64,000 nucleotides of DNA from an uncultured Anaerolineae bacterium (GTDB lineage: Bacteria > Chloroflexota > Anaerolineae > Aggregatilineales > Phototrophicaceae). Positions 1 through 9,096 of this stretch are shown in pieces. The notes beneath the pieces were generated by a model, which saw nothing but the letters and a program-made list of their open reading frames with translations, was not told the DNA's origin and did no database searches. The first letter of the stretch is position 1. Each line of letters begins with the position of its first letter. The position numbers were made by a program, and so were the translations under genes. Location: positions 1 to 64,000 of the forward strand of contig CALDYP010000023.1 in assembly GCA_937944445.1 (NCBI GenBank). The letters are read 5' to 3'.

Positions 1-275
1 TCCCCGAGCGCATCGCCCTCACCCCGCCCGATCTCGCCGTCGAGGTCATGTCCCCCTCCGACAAGGTCAAAGACCTGCGCCTCAAAGCCCAGCGCTACCT
101 CGACCACGGCACGCGCCTCGTCTGGCTCGTCTTCCCCCACACCCAGACTGTCGAGGTCTACGACGGCGATGCCGACGTCCTCACCCTCACCCCCGCCGAC
201 ACCCTCACCGGCGGCAGCCTGCTCCCGGAGTTCTCCCTGCCCGTCGCTGATTTGTTCCAGAACAGCCGCTCATGA
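1..275 (+). CDS. Uma2 family restriction endonuclease-like protein, C-terminal part
   Basis: The reading frame is open to the left window edge (first full codon at base 3), so only about the last 90 residues are present. They contain PDLAVEVMSPSD, the signature strand of the Uma2 (DUF820) PD-(D/E)XK-like fold, then a helix ending KAQRYLDHG, the VWLVFP strand and a C-terminal LLPEF-SLPVADLF segment typical of the family. Uma2 proteins are widespread in Chloroflexota and cyanobacteria as many paralogs; their biological role is unsettled and a nuclease function is inferred from the fold. Codons here are dominated by C-ending triplets (ctc, gcc, ccc), more so than in the genes that follow. The stop overlaps the next start as ATGA. 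Confidence 0.78.
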   Translation, partial: PERIALTPPDLAVEVMSPSDKVKDLRLKAQRYLDHGTRLVWLVFPHTQTVEVYDGDADVLTLTPADTLTGGSLLPEFSLPVADLFQNSRS

Positions 276-1006
276 AGATTTGGACACTCGGTAACGCTGC
301 CAAGCTCTACAGCCTCAACCGCATCGCAGCCGCGGCTGAACAGACGACAGACCCCATCACCATCATCGATCTTGGATGCGGTGAGGGCAAAAACTTCATG
401 GCGCTCATGCAACATTTCCCGCACATTCACTACGTCGGGATTGAACCGTCTGCCGCCGACTGTGCTGCTGCACGAGCGAATTTGCCTGCTGGTCGCACAA
501 CCATCATCCAAGGCTACGCTTATGAAGGAATTCGGCCACAGCTCCCTCAGCTGCATTACGATTTCGTCGTGTCGTTCAGCGTCCTAGAGCACGTCTATCG
601 TCGAGCAGAATACTTCAAATTCATCGCCATGTGTTTGAAGCCAGACGGACGCGCGCTCATCAACTACGACGCGGGCCACTTCGTACAGCCGAGTTGGAAG
701 GAACGCCTAAAAAACGTCGTCGGGCCTGCTCTCGCCCGTTTAGGGGATGAATCGCGCTATCAAGCGTTCGTGCACGAGGCGGACGCCCAGCGCTGGATCC
801 GCGCCGCAGGTCTAACAGTCGTCGAAAGCGGCATGTTCAACACGCGCTTGAAGGGCGTCTACAAAACACTGCCAGAGTCGCACCGAGCAGACTTTATGGC
901 GCGTTGGCTAGACCTTGAACTTTGGATGAACCAATTGGGAATCGCATACAACGACTCTTTGGCTCATACATGGTTCACCCGTTACTTTGAACTCGCGCCG
1001 GTTTAA
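272..1006 (+). CDS. Class I SAM-dependent methyltransferase
   Basis: The 244-residue product has a Rossmann-type methyltransferase core. Motif I, IIDLGCGEGKNF, lies near residues 31-42, an acidic residue ends strand 2 (VGIEPS), and FVVSFSVLEHV is the motif IV/post-motif strand followed by LKPDGRALI. This matches the Methyltransf_11/12/23 type that acts on small molecules or sugars; the substrate cannot be told. The ATG overlaps the Uma2 stop (ATGA), so the two are probably translationally coupled, although functional linkage is doubtful. The stop overlaps the convergent STAS-like gene by 4 nt. Family assignment is firm, substrate unknown. Confidence 0.85.
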   Translation: MKIWTLGNAAKLYSLNRIAAAAEQTTDPITIIDLGCGEGKNFMALMQHFPHIHYVGIEPSAADCAAARANLPAGRTTIIQGYAYEGIRPQLPQLHYDFVVSFSVLEHVYRRAEYFKFIAMCLKPDGRALINYDAGHFVQPSWKERLKNVVGPALARLGDESRYQAFVHEADAQRWIRAAGLTVVESGMFNTRLKGVYKTLPESHRADFMARWLDLELWMNQLGIAYNDSLAHTWFTRYFELAPV

Positions 1007-1383
1007 GACATGGCGCTCAACGCGCGCGCCCGCGGCAGGCTGTCTACGACAAACGTTGTTTTACTCGCTTCTTCACTCAACAAGAGCCGCAGGTTTTCGC
1101 TCAACAGCTCAACCAAGTGCGGGCGCTCGATGATAATTGTCTTGCGCACGTGGTAAGACAGATGCATCCCTAAGCATTTCTGAAGCAGCGGCACGAGTGC
1201 CTGCTGCGCCATCTCACAAGTTGTCAAGTCGAAGATGTGGACGTTCGGGCGTTGATCGTCATACGCCATCATCTCGGCTTGTGTAAGCGCTTCTTTGCAG
1301 TCGTTCCACGTGCAGCGTCCCTGCCACATGAAAAGCAGCAATTTTGAATTGCTATCATCATCCCATTCAACTGTGATCGGCAT
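1003..1383 (-). CDS. Small STAS/SpoIIAA-like domain protein
   Basis: A 126-residue reading begins at the ATG giving MPITVEWDD. The open frame extends 52 codons further upstream, but that part is AT-rich and reads as a non-protein-like hydrophobic string over the fbp leader, so it was rejected. The alternation of a short beta sheet (KLLLFMWQGRCTWNDCKEAL), a helix, and a PNVHIFDLTTCEMA strand-turn resembles the SpoIIAA-like/STAS fold, in which a small domain senses or binds a regulatory partner. No phosphorylatable Ser can be assigned with confidence. It is divergent from fbp and convergent with the methyltransferase. Function unknown; fold assignment is inference. Confidence 0.6.
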   Translation of the reverse strand: MPITVEWDDDSNSKLLLFMWQGRCTWNDCKEALTQAEMMAYDDQRPNVHIFDLTTCEMAQQALVPLLQKCLGMHLSYHVRKTIIIERPHLVELLSENLRLLLSEEASKTTFVVDSLPRARALSAMS

Positions 1384-1507
1384 ATTTGCGTACCTAACTT
1401 GGTGAAAAGATTCGTGATAAAGTGTGTATAAAAGGTTGATCGTAAATCCTAGCAATAAGAAAACATCATTAAAAAAAAATAATATCAACTTTTGGAGGAG
1501 TTGAGAA

Positions 1508-2548
1508 ATGCACCGTCTAATCACTATTGAACGACACATTCAAATGCAGCAGCGCGAGTTCCCCCACGCCACAGGGACGTTCACGGCAATGCTGCAAGAT
1601 ATGGCGCTGGCGGCTAAACTCATCGCCCGCGAGACGACCCGCGCTGGCTTGGGCAACATCCTCGGCGCAGCCGACAGTGACAACCCCTTCGGTGAGCGCC
1701 AGCAGAAACTCGACCTCTTCGCCGACGAGGTGATCGCGTCGCTCAACAGCGAGGCCGGCCGCGTCTGCGCGATGGTCAGCGAAGAGCGCAGCGGCCTGAT
1801 CGACGTGCCCCCCACCTACGGCACAGGCAAGTACGTGCTGCTCTACGACCCGCTGGACGGCTCGAGTAACATTGACGTGAACGTCTCCATCGGCACGATC
1901 TTCTCCATCCATCGCAAGTACACACGCGGCGAAAACGGCACGCTGGACGACGTGCTGCAAGAGGGCATGCGCCTGCTGGCGGCAGGCTACGTCATCTACG
2001 GCAGCAGCACGATGATGGTCTACACGACAGGCAGCGGCGTCTACGGCTTCACGCTTGACCCTGTCATCGGTGAGTTCATCCTCTCGCACCCCAACATCCG
2101 CATCCCTGACAAACCACGCTACTACAGCGTCAACCATGCCAACGCCCGCCGCTGGCCAGAGGGGGTACAGCACTTCGTGAACGAACTGCAAGGCGGCCAA
2201 CACGGCGCGCTCCAACTGCGTTATATCGGCTCGATGGTGAGCGATTTTCACCGTAATCTGCTGCAAGGCGGCATCTTTATGTATCCGCCCGACACACACC
2301 GACCTGAGGGCAAGATCCGCTTGATGGTGGAAGCGCAGGCGCTGGCCTTCATCGCCGAGCAAGCTGGCGGCTACGCCAGCGACGGCCTGCGCGACATCTT
2401 GACGATCCGACCGCACAACCTTCAGCAGCGTGTCCCGTTCTTCGTCGGCAACCGCGAGCTAGTGCAGCGGGCGGAGGCGCTGATCCAGCAGCATGACCAT
2501 GAGTGGATCAACGCCTATCAAACCTACTGCCAGAACCAACGCGGTTAG
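1508..2548 (+). CDS. fbp: Fructose-1,6-bisphosphatase class I
   Basis: The protein hydrolyses fructose-1,6-bisphosphate to fructose-6-phosphate in gluconeogenesis, in the cytoplasm with Mg2+. The 346-residue length is normal for class I. The metal-binding signature DPLDGSSNID lies at about residues 114-123, preceded by the acidic VSEER segment near 90-94, and the substrate-binding GSMVSDFHRNL and GKIRLMVEAQAL segments follow. The ATG at 1508 has a strong upstream GGAGGAG ribosome-binding site. The stop overlaps the end of the convergent VWA lipoprotein gene by 4 nt. No operon partner is evident; it appears to be a single-gene unit. Confidence 0.96.
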   Translation: MHRLITIERHIQMQQREFPHATGTFTAMLQDMALAAKLIARETTRAGLGNILGAADSDNPFGERQQKLDLFADEVIASLNSEAGRVCAMVSEERSGLIDVPPTYGTGKYVLLYDPLDGSSNIDVNVSIGTIFSIHRKYTRGENGTLDDVLQEGMRLLAAGYVIYGSSTMMVYTTGSGVYGFTLDPVIGEFILSHPNIRIPDKPRYYSVNHANARRWPEGVQHFVNELQGGQHGALQLRYIGSMVSDFHRNLLQGGIFMYPPDTHRPEGKIRLMVEAQALAFIAEQAGGYASDGLRDILTIRPHNLQQRVPFFVGNRELVQRAEALIQQHDHEWINAYQTYCQNQRG

Positions 2549-4293
2549 AAGAAGCTGCTGATCAGCTCCAAGATGCGCCCGATGTTGTTCGGGTCGCCGC
2601 TCTGCCATGTCGTGTTGCTCGCAGCGGCGATGCGCTGCAGCACGCGGATCAGATCATCCGACAGCCGTCCATAGCCCACCGGCACGACGATGATCGGGTT
2701 CAGCTCGTTGCGCGTAGCGCGGATGACCGCCTCCACATCCGCCAGACGGAAGCGCCGAGACGTGGTGTCCTCGCCGTCGCTCAACAGCACGATCGCACGG
2801 ATGCGGTCAGAGTCTGTGCTCTCGCTCAACAGGGTCACAATATCAACAACGGCGTCATAGAGCGATGTGCCCCCCTCTGGCCCCAACTGCTGAATGCGCT
2901 GGCGCATCTGGGCGATGTTCGTCTCGAAGTTGTCTAGCGGCACTTCAATTCGCACGTTGTCGCTGAACACGGCCAAGCCGATGCGATTGTTCGACTCCAT
3001 GCGGTCGAGGAAGGCCAGCGCGGCGATCTTGGCCTGTTCGAGCTTGTTGTCCTGCGCCATGCTGCCCGACACGTCGATCAACAGCATGATGTCCGCCTGC
3101 TTCTTGACGAACTCCCACGTGTTTTGCACGGCGGCAATGACGTCCGGGGGCGGCGCGTCCAGCAGCACGCTGGGGCCTTCTTTGGTCACGCCGTACTGTT
3201 CCTCGAACGGGAAGCCTAGCGGCACGCCCGGGATCACCGGTCGGAAGCCGAACTGCATGATGTATTCCTGCTGCGCGGGCAGCCGAACGTACTCGATGAA
3301 CACGCGCGCTGCGGCCCGCTGCTCGTCCGTCACCCAGTTCGCGTTGACCACTGCCATCGGGTGATCGTGGAAGAACGTCCCCTCTTTCGGGTAGAGCGCC
3401 ACCAAGCGCTCAGGCGGTTGATAGGCCGTCAAGCCGCGGTTGATGGCGATCAGGTCGTTTTCCTCCAGCGCCACGAAGTCTAAATACTCCGGCCCCTGCG
3501 CGATGTAGTTCTTGAACTCAGTCGTGCGCGTAGAGTAGTGACGGATCAACTGCTCAATCGCGCGCACCCCTTCGCGTACCTCTTCGTTGTTGACCGTCGC
3601 AAGGCTCAGCGTGCGCTCGTCGATGCCCGCCGCGCGCGCTGCCGCGTAGAACTCCGCGATCAGCGTCGAAAGCCCTGTGCTGCTCACGAACGGGTCAGTG
3701 TGGCCGTAGAACACGGTGCGCCGCGCGTTGGGCAGGCCAAAGTCCTGCCAACCGTTCGCCGAGTTTATCACCATTAGCAGCTCTTCCCAGCCGATGTCGT
3801 CATAGCCGACCGTCTGCCGGATCGCCCGCAGTCGGCTCTCCCAGATCGCCATCACCACCGGCGCGTTGGCCGTGGCGGGCGAGTCTCCCAAGTCGAACAG
3901 CTCGCGCCGCGCCTGATAGTTAGCCAGCGCCAACCAGTGCCGCACGCTCGGCTGGAAGATCGTCGGGCGCGCCACGTTCTCGCTGTTAGGCGTCAACACC
4001 GCGTTGACAATCCCCTGCATGATCGTGCCCGATGAGCCATCGCGCCCCGTGATGAAGATCGGGCGTTCTCCCGCTGCCAAGCGCTGCCCCGTCACGGGGT
4101 TGATCCCCTGCCGATACGACTCGTTGAACTGGTTCATGATCGTCGGCAGGTAGTCCGCGCTCTCTGGCGCATAGATGATGCTGATCTCGATTGCGTTGGC
4201 AGGCACGGCTGCGCTGCCGCCTCCACTGCTCCCCGTGCAGCCCGCCAGAACAGCCAGCGCAACCAGCACACTCAACATCCAACGACCCCGCAT
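2545..4293 (-). CDS. Solute-binding/VWA domain lipoprotein
   Basis: The ATG at 4293 is preferred over an upstream GTG because AGGAAGGA sits 8 nt before it. The N-terminus is a lipoprotein signal ending in lipobox VLAGC, so the mature protein is anchored on the outer face of the membrane. Residues about 35-385 look like an extracellular solute-binding (type II periplasmic) domain. Residues about 395-582 are a von Willebrand factor A domain with an intact MIDAS: DVSGSM, GGTSLYD and SDGED. It is the last gene of a minus-strand unit after the second solute-binding protein and a site-2 protease. No ABC permease or ATPase is nearby, so a classical transport role is doubtful; metal-dependent ligand or protein binding at the surface is more likely. 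Confidence 0.82.
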   Translation of the reverse strand: MRGRWMLSVLVALAVLAGCTGSSGGGSAAVPANAIEISIIYAPESADYLPTIMNQFNESYRQGINPVTGQRLAAGERPIFITGRDGSSGTIMQGIVNAVLTPNSENVARPTIFQPSVRHWLALANYQARRELFDLGDSPATANAPVVMAIWESRLRAIRQTVGYDDIGWEELLMVINSANGWQDFGLPNARRTVFYGHTDPFVSSTGLSTLIAEFYAAARAAGIDERTLSLATVNNEEVREGVRAIEQLIRHYSTRTTEFKNYIAQGPEYLDFVALEENDLIAINRGLTAYQPPERLVALYPKEGTFFHDHPMAVVNANWVTDEQRAAARVFIEYVRLPAQQEYIMQFGFRPVIPGVPLGFPFEEQYGVTKEGPSVLLDAPPPDVIAAVQNTWEFVKKQADIMLLIDVSGSMAQDNKLEQAKIAALAFLDRMESNNRIGLAVFSDNVRIEVPLDNFETNIAQMRQRIQQLGPEGGTSLYDAVVDIVTLLSESTDSDRIRAIVLLSDGEDTTSRRFRLADVEAVIRATRNELNPIIVVPVGYGRLSDDLIRVLQRIAAASNTTWQSGDPNNIGRILELISSFF

Positions 4294-4375
4294 GATCACT
4301 TTCCTTCCTAGAAATCTTCTATTTGACGATGATATGACGGTTTTGTGCTGCCACTGCGCCCCAGTGTTTGGGGGA

Positions 4376-5473
4376 TCAGTCCATCAGGCGGAACAACTGC
4401 TCGTACACGCTGCGATCCCCCTGCGCCACCTCGCCGGGCTGCCAATCCAACACGATGCCGTAGGGCTGCCCCTGCGCAAAGCGTGCATCACCCGCGCCGG
4501 GCGCGCGGTTGAGCGGCCTCAGGCCTGCTTGCAGCGTGATCGCCTGCCCGGCCTCGCTCAGCACGAAATTGGCCAGCGCGCGCGCGGCTTGGTGCGCCGC
4601 GTCTGTCGTTTCAGCGCTCTGCCACACGCTGAGCGGGAAGTCCAGCGGCGCTTGGATCGCTGGATACGCCAGCACCCAGCGATCTTGCGGCGCGTAGCTG
4701 CTGAGCTGCGCCAGCCATTCGAACTCGGGCGCGAGGCTGAAGCCCGCCACGACCGGGCCGCGCGAGGCCATCACGCTGGGCGGCGGTTCTCCCAGCCGCT
4801 CAGAACTGCGCATCGCCTGCCGCAGCGGGGCAAACCACGCGCGGAACCCGCTGTCAGCAAACGTGCTGCTCCTCAGCGCCGGGCTGCCCGTGTAAGCGGC
4901 CAGCATCGACGCCATGACGTTGACGCCGGCAGCGCTGCTGCGCGGCCACGGGATGCCGATGTTCACGAAGCCCCACTCGCTTGGCGCGCCGAGCGCCGCC
5001 CATCGCTCTTGCGCGGCGACGCGCTGGGCTGACGCCCAATCGAACGGCTCAGCCCCCTCTTGCGTGAGCAAGCGCACGCGGCTCTCGAAGCCGCCCCACA
5101 CCAGCGGTGACAAGGCCAGCGACGGCTCCACCCGCACAAACGACAAGTTCGACGGGGCGTTCACCACAACCCAGCTCGTCGTTGCCAGCCAAGCATCGGG
5201 GTGGCGTTCGTTTGTCCAGTTTGAACGCCCCTGCCACACGTTGATGTCTGAGACGGTCGCGTCTACTCGCCACTGGGCGCGCACGCCGCTGCTCAGCGTC
5301 GCCCCGCGTGCGTTGAACTCGCCCACCAGCGCCGACGCCCACCCCTGAATCGACGGGTCAACCGCCAGCGTGTACGTCACAGGGGGCTGGTTTTGCAAGA
5401 AGGCGTTGAAACCCACAATCCCGCCCACGATCAAGCAGAACAGCAGCAGCACAACCGTTGATCGGCGTATCAC
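4376..5473 (-). CDS. Membrane-anchored solute-binding-like protein
   Basis: The 365-residue product starts with a short cytoplasmic MIRRS and one hydrophobic segment (residues about 6-24) lacking a lipobox, giving a type II anchor with the bulk outside. The rest resembles the solute-binding domain of the neighbouring VWA lipoprotein: an LAVDPSIQGW start, a DAWLATTSW strand, and a late QAGLRPLNR segment comparable to the partner's QFGFRPVIPG. It lacks the VWA domain. The start is GTG, with AGGAGGT a few bases upstream, one base after the stop of the site-2 protease gene, so translation is likely coupled. Ligand unknown. Confidence 0.7.
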   Translation of the reverse strand: MIRRSTVVLLLFCLIVGGIVGFNAFLQNQPPVTYTLAVDPSIQGWASALVGEFNARGATLSSGVRAQWRVDATVSDINVWQGRSNWTNERHPDAWLATTSWVVVNAPSNLSFVRVEPSLALSPLVWGGFESRVRLLTQEGAEPFDWASAQRVAAQERWAALGAPSEWGFVNIGIPWPRSSAAGVNVMASMLAAYTGSPALRSSTFADSGFRAWFAPLRQAMRSSERLGEPPPSVMASRGPVVAGFSLAPEFEWLAQLSSYAPQDRWVLAYPAIQAPLDFPLSVWQSAETTDAAHQAARALANFVLSEAGQAITLQAGLRPLNRAPGAGDARFAQGQPYGIVLDWQPGEVAQGDRSVYEQLFRLMD

Positions 5474-5474
5474 T

Positions 5475-6692
5475 CTACCTCCTGACAGTATGCCAAACGA
5501 CCCACATGCTGACGCTCATCAGCAGCCCGCTCAAGAGGCCGTCGCTTAACCCATTATACGCCAATGGGATCGGAACGATGCACAATCCGAACAAGCCGAG
5601 CGTGGCCCACGCCCAGCGCCGCCGCAGCGGGTCGAGCGGCGTCACGTCGTCCAGCGGCACAGCATACGTCCGACCCAAGAACGCTACCAGCAGCCCTAAG
5701 AGCACCCATGCGCTGCTGAAGAAGAGCGCCCCGACGAGGATGAGCGTCATCACGGGGCTGAACATCGCCCGCGCCCGCCGCCCCAGCAGCGCGTAGAGCG
5801 TGTGCCCGCCGTCAAGCTGCCCAATCGGCAGCAAGTTCAGCGCTGTAACGAACAGCCCCGTCCAGCCAGCCCACGCCAACTGATTGACCAGCACGTCGAC
5901 TTGGCCATCTGGCAGCGGGCGGCCAAACACGATCACTTTTGCCAGCCAGTACAGAAGCGAGTTGCCCTCAACCGCTCCACCGCTGATCTCTACCACCTGC
6001 GAGGTCGCCAGCCCGATGAGCAGGATCGGCAGCGCGAACAGCACCCCCATCCATGGGCCTGTTGCGCCTACATCCAACAGCGCGCGGCGGTTGGGCATCG
6101 GCTCTTTCAAGAGGATGCCCGCGCCGAACGTCCCCAACGGGCTGAGGCCAAAGGCGGGCAAGAAGAAAGGCAGCGACGACGCCACGCGATACCGCCGCAG
6201 CTGCACCCAGTGCCCCGCCTCATGCGCGCCGAGGATGAGCAGGATGCTCAGCGCGTAGGGAGCGCCCCGCCACAAGTTGGCCGGCAGCGACGACGCCACC
6301 GCCTGCGCCGCTGCTGGGTCGCTCAAGCTCAGTTCGCCGATGGCGATCAGTGTGCCGGTGTAAAGCACGCTCAGCACTGTGAGCAGGAACAAGCCCAGCG
6401 GCAGCAGCACGCTCACCTCGCGCGAGGGGTACGCTCGTCCCTCTATGATGTGCAGCGCATGGCCAGTGGGCGTCTCGCGCAGCAGCGGGAAGAGGTTGTG
6501 CGGGCGCAGCGCCTCGTCCAACTGCTGATAGACATCGGGTGAGATCGTCCGCAGCGTGCCGCTGAAGCTCGTCAGCTGGGCCGCGCCAGTGCGACTAAGC
6601 AGGGCTTGATCTTCCGTTTCTAGATCAACCTTGCCCTGACGTTCAATCTCCATAACGGTTGCCGCTAGATCTAGAAGCAAAGATGGGTTCAC
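5475..6692 (-). CDS. Site-2 protease family (M50) membrane metalloprotease
   Basis: An intramembrane zinc protease of 405 residues. The zinc motif HEAGH is at about 157-161 in a hydrophobic helix, and the third ligand motif LDGGH is at about 293-297 after NLLPIGQ. There are roughly eight hydrophobic segments, and a soluble N-terminal region of about 90 residues resembles the EGY/cyanobacterial branch rather than RseP; no PDZ domain is seen. Such proteases cut type II membrane proteins within or near the membrane. It begins with GTG and leads an operon with the membrane-anchored solute-binding protein, whose topology fits an S2P substrate, and the VWA lipoprotein. Confidence 0.88.
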   Translation of the reverse strand: MNPSLLLDLAATVMEIERQGKVDLETEDQALLSRTGAAQLTSFSGTLRTISPDVYQQLDEALRPHNLFPLLRETPTGHALHIIEGRAYPSREVSVLLPLGLFLLTVLSVLYTGTLIAIGELSLSDPAAAQAVASSLPANLWRGAPYALSILLILGAHEAGHWVQLRRYRVASSLPFFLPAFGLSPLGTFGAGILLKEPMPNRRALLDVGATGPWMGVLFALPILLIGLATSQVVEISGGAVEGNSLLYWLAKVIVFGRPLPDGQVDVLVNQLAWAGWTGLFVTALNLLPIGQLDGGHTLYALLGRRARAMFSPVMTLILVGALFFSSAWVLLGLLVAFLGRTYAVPLDDVTPLDPLRRRWAWATLGLFGLCIVPIPLAYNGLSDGLLSGLLMSVSMWVVWHTVRR

Positions 6693-6772
6693 AATGATTC
6701 CATTCTGATGTGGACTGGTACAATAGGTCAGGCTTGTAAAGTCGTACCCCTGTGGTTTATTGTATCGCCATT

Positions 6773-7249
6773 ATGGGCAGCGTGATGACACTTCAGCAGG
6801 CAATCGACTATCGGGAGCGGCTGCGCGCCGAGGGCAAGCGTTTGGTCTTGACCAACGGCCATTTTGACCTGCTGCACGTGGGTCATCTGGACTACCTAGA
6901 AAAAGCGCGCACGTTGGGGGATGCGTTGATCGTCGGCCTCAATCAAGACAGCACCACCCAGCAGCACAAAGGACACGGACGCCCCATTGTTCCAGATCAC
7001 GAACGTGCCCGCCTGCTGGCGGCGCTCGTCCCCGTCGATGCGGTCGTCCTGTTTGCTGAACCCACCGCCGATCGTCTCATCGAGCAGCTCCGCCCCGACG
7101 TTTACGCCAAAGGTGGCGACTATGCCCACAAGCCCTTGCCTGAACGCGCAGCCGCCGAACGAGTCGGCGCACAAGTTGCGCTCATCGAGTTTCTAGCTGG
7201 GCACAGCACCAGCGCCTTAATCGCTCGCATCCGCGCCCTGCCCCACTAG
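6773..7249 (+). CDS. rfaE2: D-glycero-beta-D-manno-heptose 1-phosphate adenylyltransferase (RfaE2 domain)
   Basis: A stand-alone nucleotidyltransferase domain of about 158 residues. TNGHFDLLHVGHLDYLEKA carries the HxGH nucleotide-binding motif, followed by DALIVGLNQD, RPIVPDHERARLLAAL, DVYAKGGDY and a C-terminal GHSTSALI segment, all diagnostic of RfaE domain II. It would join ATP and heptose-1-phosphate to ADP-heptose. In Proteobacteria it is often fused to the RfaE1 kinase; here a matching kinase lies about 20 kb away. GTG (6752) and ATG (6785) are alternative starts. A TACAAT -10-like box lies at 6719-6724. MurJ follows after 24 nt, probably co-transcribed. Confidence 0.85.
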   Translation: MGSVMTLQQAIDYRERLRAEGKRLVLTNGHFDLLHVGHLDYLEKARTLGDALIVGLNQDSTTQQHKGHGRPIVPDHERARLLAALVPVDAVVLFAEPTADRLIEQLRPDVYAKGGDYAHKPLPERAAAERVGAQVALIEFLAGHSTSALIARIRALPH

Positions 7250-7273
7250 CCCCCCCTAGCTCTGGATACCCAC

Positions 7274-8974
7274 GTGAGCATCCCCGCGACATCTGACCTG
7301 CCCACCACAGCGGAACAGGCGCAACAAGAGGAAACCAACGCCAGCGTCGTTGGGGCCAGCAGCATCCTCGCGCTGGGCAACATCGGCAGCCGCGTGCTGG
7401 GCCTCGCGCGCGAGATGGTGCTAACCTTCCTGTTCGGCGCAAGCGCGGTCGTAGACGCTTTCCAAGTGGCAACCGTCGTCATCCGCGCCATTTACGATCT
7501 GCTCATCGGCGGGCACGTCAACGGGGCACTCGTGCCCGTCCTCTCTGACGTGTTTACCGTGCAGGGCAAGCAAGCGCTGTGGCGAGTCGTCTCGATCTTG
7601 ATGAGCCTCGTCGTGACGCTGCTCACGGGCTTAGTCCTCTTGGTCAGCCTGTTTGCCCCACAGATTGTGCACATCACAGCAGGCGGCGCGAGCGAGCAGA
7701 CGCTCACCCTCGCCGTTGACCTGCTGCGCCTGACCGCGCCCGCGTTGATCTTCATGGCGCTGTTTGCCGTGTTCAGCGCGGCGCTTTACGCTAGCAAGCA
7801 GTTCTTCATGCCAGCTTTCGCTGGGGTGATCTTCAACGGCAGCATCGTGCTGTGCGCTTTGCTGCTCACGCCGCCTTACGCCCTCAGCGCGGAGTGGTTC
7901 AGCAGCCCCGCCAGCGCCAACGTCTTCCAGCCTTTCGTCCTCGTGCGCCCCAATGATGCGATTGTCGCGGTCGCCATCGGCTGGATTTGTGGGGCCGTGC
8001 TGCAAATGCTGGCGCAGGTGTGGGGCCTGCGCGAGGCACGCCTGCGCTTCACGTTCAACTGGCGACACCCCGCGCTGCGCCACATCGCCCTGCTTTACGC
8101 GCCGGTGATGCTCTCACTGGTGTTAGACACGCTCATCGCGCGCCCTTACAGCTACAACCTCGCCAGCCAGACCGGCGAGGGCAGCATCGCCTACATGAAC
8201 TGGGCCACCACGCTGATCCAGTTCCCACAGGGGCTGGTGGCCACCGCCATCAGCGTGGCGATCTTGCCGACGCTGGCGGGGCAGGCCGCCGTCCTGCCGG
8301 TTGTCAGCCGCGCGTTCAAAGACACGCTCGGCCTCGGTCTGCGTCTGACCATTACGCTGATCCTGCCCGCCACGGCTGCGCTGACCGTGCTGGCCGTGCC
8401 GATCATCCAGCTGCTGTTTGAGAACGGCGCGTTCACCGCCCAAGACACAGCCATCACCGCACAGGTGCTGCGGCTGTATTTGATCGGGCTGCCGTTCGCA
8501 GCGGTTGATCTGCTGCTGGTGTACGCTTTCTACGCGCGCAAAGACACGCTCACCCCCACGCTCATCGGCGTGTTCAGCCTGCTCGTGTACATGCTCACAG
8601 CCTATCTACTGCTGCCTTCGCTGGGGTTGTACAGCTTGATGATTGCCGACAGCGTCAAACACATCACCCACGCGAGCATCAGCGCGCTGATCCTTCAGCG
8701 GCGTTTAGCAGGCTTGCAGCAGCTTGGACTGCGACGCACCCTGCTCAAGACCACGGTCGCCGCCCTGCTGATGGCATTGGCTGCGCGCGGCGCGCTGCTC
8801 TGGCTCTATCAGCACGTCGGGGCTGGAACGCTGCTGCGAGAACTCGTGATCGTGGTGGCGGCTGGAGCCGTGTGCGTCGTCGTGTTCAGCGTTAGCGCCT
8901 ATCTGCTGCGCATCGAGGAGTTTTACCGCATCGTGAACCTTTTCCTGCGTCGTAAGCTCCAAAATAACTCATAA
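7274..8974 (+). CDS. murJ: Lipid II flippase MurJ (MviN family)
   Basis: Polytopic membrane protein of 566 residues, close to the usual MurJ length, with about 14 hydrophobic segments. Near the N-terminus, GNIGSRVLGLAREMVLTFLF resembles the MviN TM1 signature, and residues such as LIARPYSYNLASQTGEGS and NWATTLIQFPQGLVATAIS match the conserved Arg-containing loop and TM8 region. It moves undecaprenyl-linked peptidoglycan precursor across the membrane. The GTG start is 24 nt downstream of rfaE2, consistent with an envelope operon. Its presence implies peptidoglycan synthesis. Confidence 0.92.
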   Translation: MSIPATSDLPTTAEQAQQEETNASVVGASSILALGNIGSRVLGLAREMVLTFLFGASAVVDAFQVATVVIRAIYDLLIGGHVNGALVPVLSDVFTVQGKQALWRVVSILMSLVVTLLTGLVLLVSLFAPQIVHITAGGASEQTLTLAVDLLRLTAPALIFMALFAVFSAALYASKQFFMPAFAGVIFNGSIVLCALLLTPPYALSAEWFSSPASANVFQPFVLVRPNDAIVAVAIGWICGAVLQMLAQVWGLREARLRFTFNWRHPALRHIALLYAPVMLSLVLDTLIARPYSYNLASQTGEGSIAYMNWATTLIQFPQGLVATAISVAILPTLAGQAAVLPVVSRAFKDTLGLGLRLTITLILPATAALTVLAVPIIQLLFENGAFTAQDTAITAQVLRLYLIGLPFAAVDLLLVYAFYARKDTLTPTLIGVFSLLVYMLTAYLLLPSLGLYSLMIADSVKHITHASISALILQRRLAGLQQLGLRRTLLKTTVAALLMALAARGALLWLYQHVGAGTLLRELVIVVAAGAVCVVVFSVSAYLLRIEEFYRIVNLFLRRKLQNNS

Positions 8975-9096
8975 ATCACTCATAAAAACACAAAATCTGT
9001 CATCTTCAGCCATTTTTACTCATATTTTTTTTATCTTGCACCAAGACAAGTTTTGTAGATTTTACACAAGGAGTCAGACATAGCACATTTACTGGA

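Noticed and set aside
1384-1539. N-terminal extension of the STAS-like protein
   Set aside because: AT-rich, lacks family similarity and covers the fbp leader and ribosome-binding site; the internal ATG is preferred.
1517-2416. 299-residue minus-strand reading frame over fbp
   Set aside because: Antisense to a clearly conserved gene and rich in Val/Ala/Asp in a way typical of the complement of high-GC coding DNA; no start site or domain.
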